A stretch of DNA of 47,936 nucleotides from Salinarimonas rosea DSM 21201 (lineage in GTDB: Bacteria; Pseudomonadota; Alphaproteobacteria; Rhizobiales; Beijerinckiaceae): positions 1-47,936 of the forward strand of contig NZ_AUBC01000005.1 in NCBI RefSeq assembly GCF_000429045.1, read 5' to 3'. Positions 46,031-47,936 of this stretch are shown piece after piece. The notes under the pieces were generated by a model. It was not told where the DNA came from. It saw only the letters and a program-made list of their open reading frames with translations, and did no database searches. The position numbers and the translations under genes were made by a program. How positions within the stretch are numbered: position 1 is the stretch's first letter; each line of letters begins with the position of its first letter.

Positions 46031-46981
46031 ATGTTCTTCCGCACCTTCGCCGCCGCCGCGGCGCTGCTCGTCGCGACGGGCGCCGCCCAGGCCGAGTTCA
46101 CGCTCGGCGACCGCTTCACCGACGCCGACGGCGACCTGATCGCCGACATCCCGAGCGATCCGTCTCAGCTGATCGATCCCGGCACGCTGATCTTCGCCTA
46201 CACCCCCGTCGAGGACCCCGCGGTCTACGCGGAGGTCTGGGCCGGCTTCCTCGAGCATCTCGAGGAGGCGACCGGCAAGGACGTGCAGTTCTTCCCCGTC
46301 CAGTCGAACGCCGCCCAGATCGAGGCGATGCGCGCCGGGCGCCTGCACATCGCGGGCTTCAACACGGGCTCGAACCCGCTCGCCGTCGCCTGCGCGGGCT
46401 TCCGTCCCTTCGCCATGATGGCGGCGGCGGACGGCTCCTACGGCTACGAGATGGAGATCATCACCTATCCGGGCTCGGGCATCGCGAGCGTCGAGGACAT
46501 CCGCGGCAAGCAGATGGCCTTCACCTCGGAGACGTCGAACTCCGGCTTCAAGGCGCCCTCGGCCCTGCTCGCCTCGGAGTTCGGCATGACGGCCGGCACC
46601 GATTTCGAGCCGGTCTTCTCCGGCGCCCACGACAACTCCATCCTGGGGGTCGCCAACAAGGACTACCCGGCCGCGGCGATCGCCAACTCGGTCAAGGCGC
46701 GCATGCTGGACCGCCAGGTCGTCACCGAGGATCAGCTCGAGGTGATCTACACCTCGCAGACCTTCCCGACGACGGGCTACGGCGTGGTCCACAACCTCAC
46801 GCCCGAGCTCCAGCAGCAGATCCGCGACGCGTTCTTCTCCTACGACTGGGAGGGCAGCGCGCTCGCCGAGGAGTTCGGCCGCAACGGCGAGGACCAGTTC
46901 ATCGAGATCTCCTTCCAGGAGGACTGGGCCGTCATCCGCCAGATCGACGAGGCCAACGGCGTCGAGTACACCTGCAACTGA
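46031..46981 (+). CDS. phnD: Phosphonate-type ABC transporter binding protein (PhnD)
   Basis: A 316-residue periplasmic binding protein. The signal peptide MFFRTFAAAAALLVATGAAQ ends near AQAE. The mature part has the PhnD-family pattern: LIFAYTPVEDPAVYAEVWAG, then QSNAAQIEAMRAGRLHIAGF, and SNSGFKAPSALL in place of the T-S-x-S-G phosphonate-anchoring loop. Ligand: phosphonate, phosphite or phosphate ester. It is followed by phnC after 73 bases and preceded by a Pho box. Confidence 0.93.
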   Translation: MFFRTFAAAAALLVATGAAQAEFTLGDRFTDADGDLIADIPSDPSQLIDPGTLIFAYTPVEDPAVYAEVWAGFLEHLEEATGKDVQFFPVQSNAAQIEAMRAGRLHIAGFNTGSNPLAVACAGFRPFAMMAAADGSYGYEMEIITYPGSGIASVEDIRGKQMAFTSETSNSGFKAPSALLASEFGMTAGTDFEPVFSGAHDNSILGVANKDYPAAAIANSVKARMLDRQVVTEDQLEVIYTSQTFPTTGYGVVHNLTPELQQQIRDAFFSYDWEGSALAEEFGRNGEDQFIEISFQEDWAVIRQIDEANGVEYTCN

Positions 46982-47054
46982 TCTCCGGCGTGGGAGAACG
47001 GCGACGCGCCGCCCGCCGGCCGCGCGTCGCCCGCCGTGAGGGGGGACGATCGAC

Positions 47055-47885
47055 ATGCTGCGCGTCGAGGGCCTGACCAAGCGCTACAAGACCGGCGACA
47101 GGGCCCTGACGAACGTCTCGTTCGAGGTCCCGTCCGGCCAGGTCGTCGGGCTCATCGGCCCCTCGGGCGCCGGCAAGTCGACGCTCATCCGCTGCGTGAA
47201 CCGTCTGGTGGAACCCACTGGCGGAAAGGTGTTCCTGGGCGATCGCGAGATCACCCGCATCGGCCGGGGCGAACTGCGTCGCGTGCGCCGGCGCATCGGC
47301 ATGATCTTCCAGGAATACGCGCTGGTCGAGCGGTTGACCGTAATGGAGAACGTGCTCTCCGGCCGCCTCGGCTACGTCCCGTTCTGGCGCTCCTTCCTGC
47401 GGCGCTTCCCGCAAGCGGACGTCGACAAGGCCTTCGCGCTGCTCGAGCGCGTCGGGCTCACCGACCACGTCGACAAGCGCGCGGACGCGCTCTCCGGCGG
47501 CCAGCGCCAGCGGGTCGGCATCGCGCGCGCCCTCGAGCAGGATCCCGAGCTCCTGCTCGTCGACGAGCCCACGGCCTCGCTCGACCCGAAGACCTCGCGC
47601 CAGATCATGCGGCTGATCTGCGAGATCTGCCGCGAGCGCCGGCTCCCGGCGATCATCAACATCCACGACGTGCTCCTCGCCAAGATGTTCGTCGACCGGA
47701 TCGTCGGGCTGCGCGCCGGCGAGGTCGTGTTCGACGGCACGCCCGAGGCGCTCGACGAAGCCGCGCTGACAGCGATCTACGGCTCGGAGGACTGGCAGGC
47801 GATGCGCAAGGACGCGGACGAGACGGCCAGGGACGCCGCCGACGCCGCCGGCTTCGAGGCGCGCGCGAGAGCGGGCGCGGCATGA
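47055..47885 (+). CDS. phnC: Phosphonate ABC transporter ATP-binding protein (PhnC)
   Basis: A 276-residue ATPase of the importer. It has Walker [11 protein letters not shown]-loop [20 protein letters not shown] (a PhnC-specific run), signature [15 protein letters not shown], Walker [14 protein letters not shown] and the switch His in [10 protein letters not shown]. The [15 protein letters not shown] segment is also typical of PhnC. The ATG at 47055 follows GAGGGGGG. Its stop overlaps the start of the next gene by four bases. Confidence 0.96.
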   Translation: MLRVEGLTKRYKTGDRALTNVSFEVPSGQVVGLIGPSGAGKSTLIRCVNRLVEPTGGKVFLGDREITRIGRGELRRVRRRIGMIFQEYALVERLTVMENVLSGRLGYVPFWRSFLRRFPQADVDKAFALLERVGLTDHVDKRADALSGGQRQRVGIARALEQDPELLLVDEPTASLDPKTSRQIMRLICEICRERRLPAIINIHDVLLAKMFVDRIVGLRAGEVVFDGTPEALDEAALTAIYGSEDWQAMRKDADETARDAADAAGFEARARAGAA

Positions 47886-47936
47886 GCGCGCCCTCCCCGC
47901 TCGCCGCGAGCTCCGCGGTCGCCGGGCGGCGCTGGC
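47882..47936 (+). CDS. phnE: Start of the phosphonate ABC permease gene (PhnE), cut by the window end
   Basis: Only 18 codons are present ([18 protein letters not shown]). The ATG overlaps the phnC stop (ATGA), as expected for a coupled permease gene. Identity rests only on the phnD-phnC context; the visible residues are not diagnostic. Confidence 0.6.
   Translation, partial: MSAPSPLAASSAVAGRRW

Overview
The window is very GC-rich chromosomal DNA with dense, closely packed genes. It reads as an alphaproteobacterium, most likely of the order Hyphomicrobiales (Rhizobiales). That placement is an inference from the dnaB-alr-radA-cvpA-purF gene order, a small DUF6455-like protein, a RutR/PreTA reductive pyrimidine pathway and REP-like intergenic repeats of an alphaproteobacterial kind. 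I saw no rRNA, tRNA, CRISPR array, insertion sequence or prophage. Nearly every gene belongs to a recognisable family.

Layout. Positions 105-4908 (minus strand) carry grpE, glnD and a YkuD-type L,D-transpeptidase. A gene-poor gap of 625 bases follows, holding the decayed end of a fasciclin-domain gene, and then uvrA (plus strand). Next come a small conserved-looking protein with a strong terminator and a two-gene RES-type toxin-antitoxin locus (9074-10345). Positions 10350-21247 form a catabolic island for pyrimidines. One arm is a six-gene minus-strand unit (ABC ATPase, two permeases, binding protein, dihydropyrimidinase, ureidopropionase-type amidohydrolase). It is divergent from a RutR-like TetR gene. 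The other arm is preT-preA, preceded by a near-consensus RutR operator. Together these genes predict uptake of a pyrimidine, reduction by PreTA, ring opening and decarbamoylation to beta-alanine or beta-aminoisobutyrate.

Positions 21335-34942 hold an SbmA/YddA-like ABC exporter, the DUF6455-like gene, and a plus-strand series of housekeeping genes: dnaB, alr, radA, cvpA, purF, an SDR oxidoreductase, topA, a DUF1232 protein and a glyoxalase-fold protein. From 35032 there is an ABC-F ATPase with a possible leader peptide, and an XRE-cupin/GNAT pair whose promoter, operator palindrome and start codon are superimposed. A repeat-filled gap follows, then isovaleryl-CoA dehydrogenase, an isoprenylcysteine-methyltransferase-like membrane protein, a GH25 lysozyme lipoprotein, the magnesium channel mgtE, a small membrane protein and an exported glutathione peroxidase. 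The window ends with a TRAP transporter membrane pair lacking a visible binding protein, and the start of a phosphonate-type ABC operon (phnD-phnC-phnE) behind a likely Pho box.

The observations most worth following are the RES toxin with an unusual antitoxin, the leaderless self-regulating XRE-cupin promoter, the RutR and Pho operators, the ABC-F leader ORF, the fasciclin remnant and the repeat family with an 89-base tandem-spaced duplication. All identifications come from reading motifs by eye. No database search was run.
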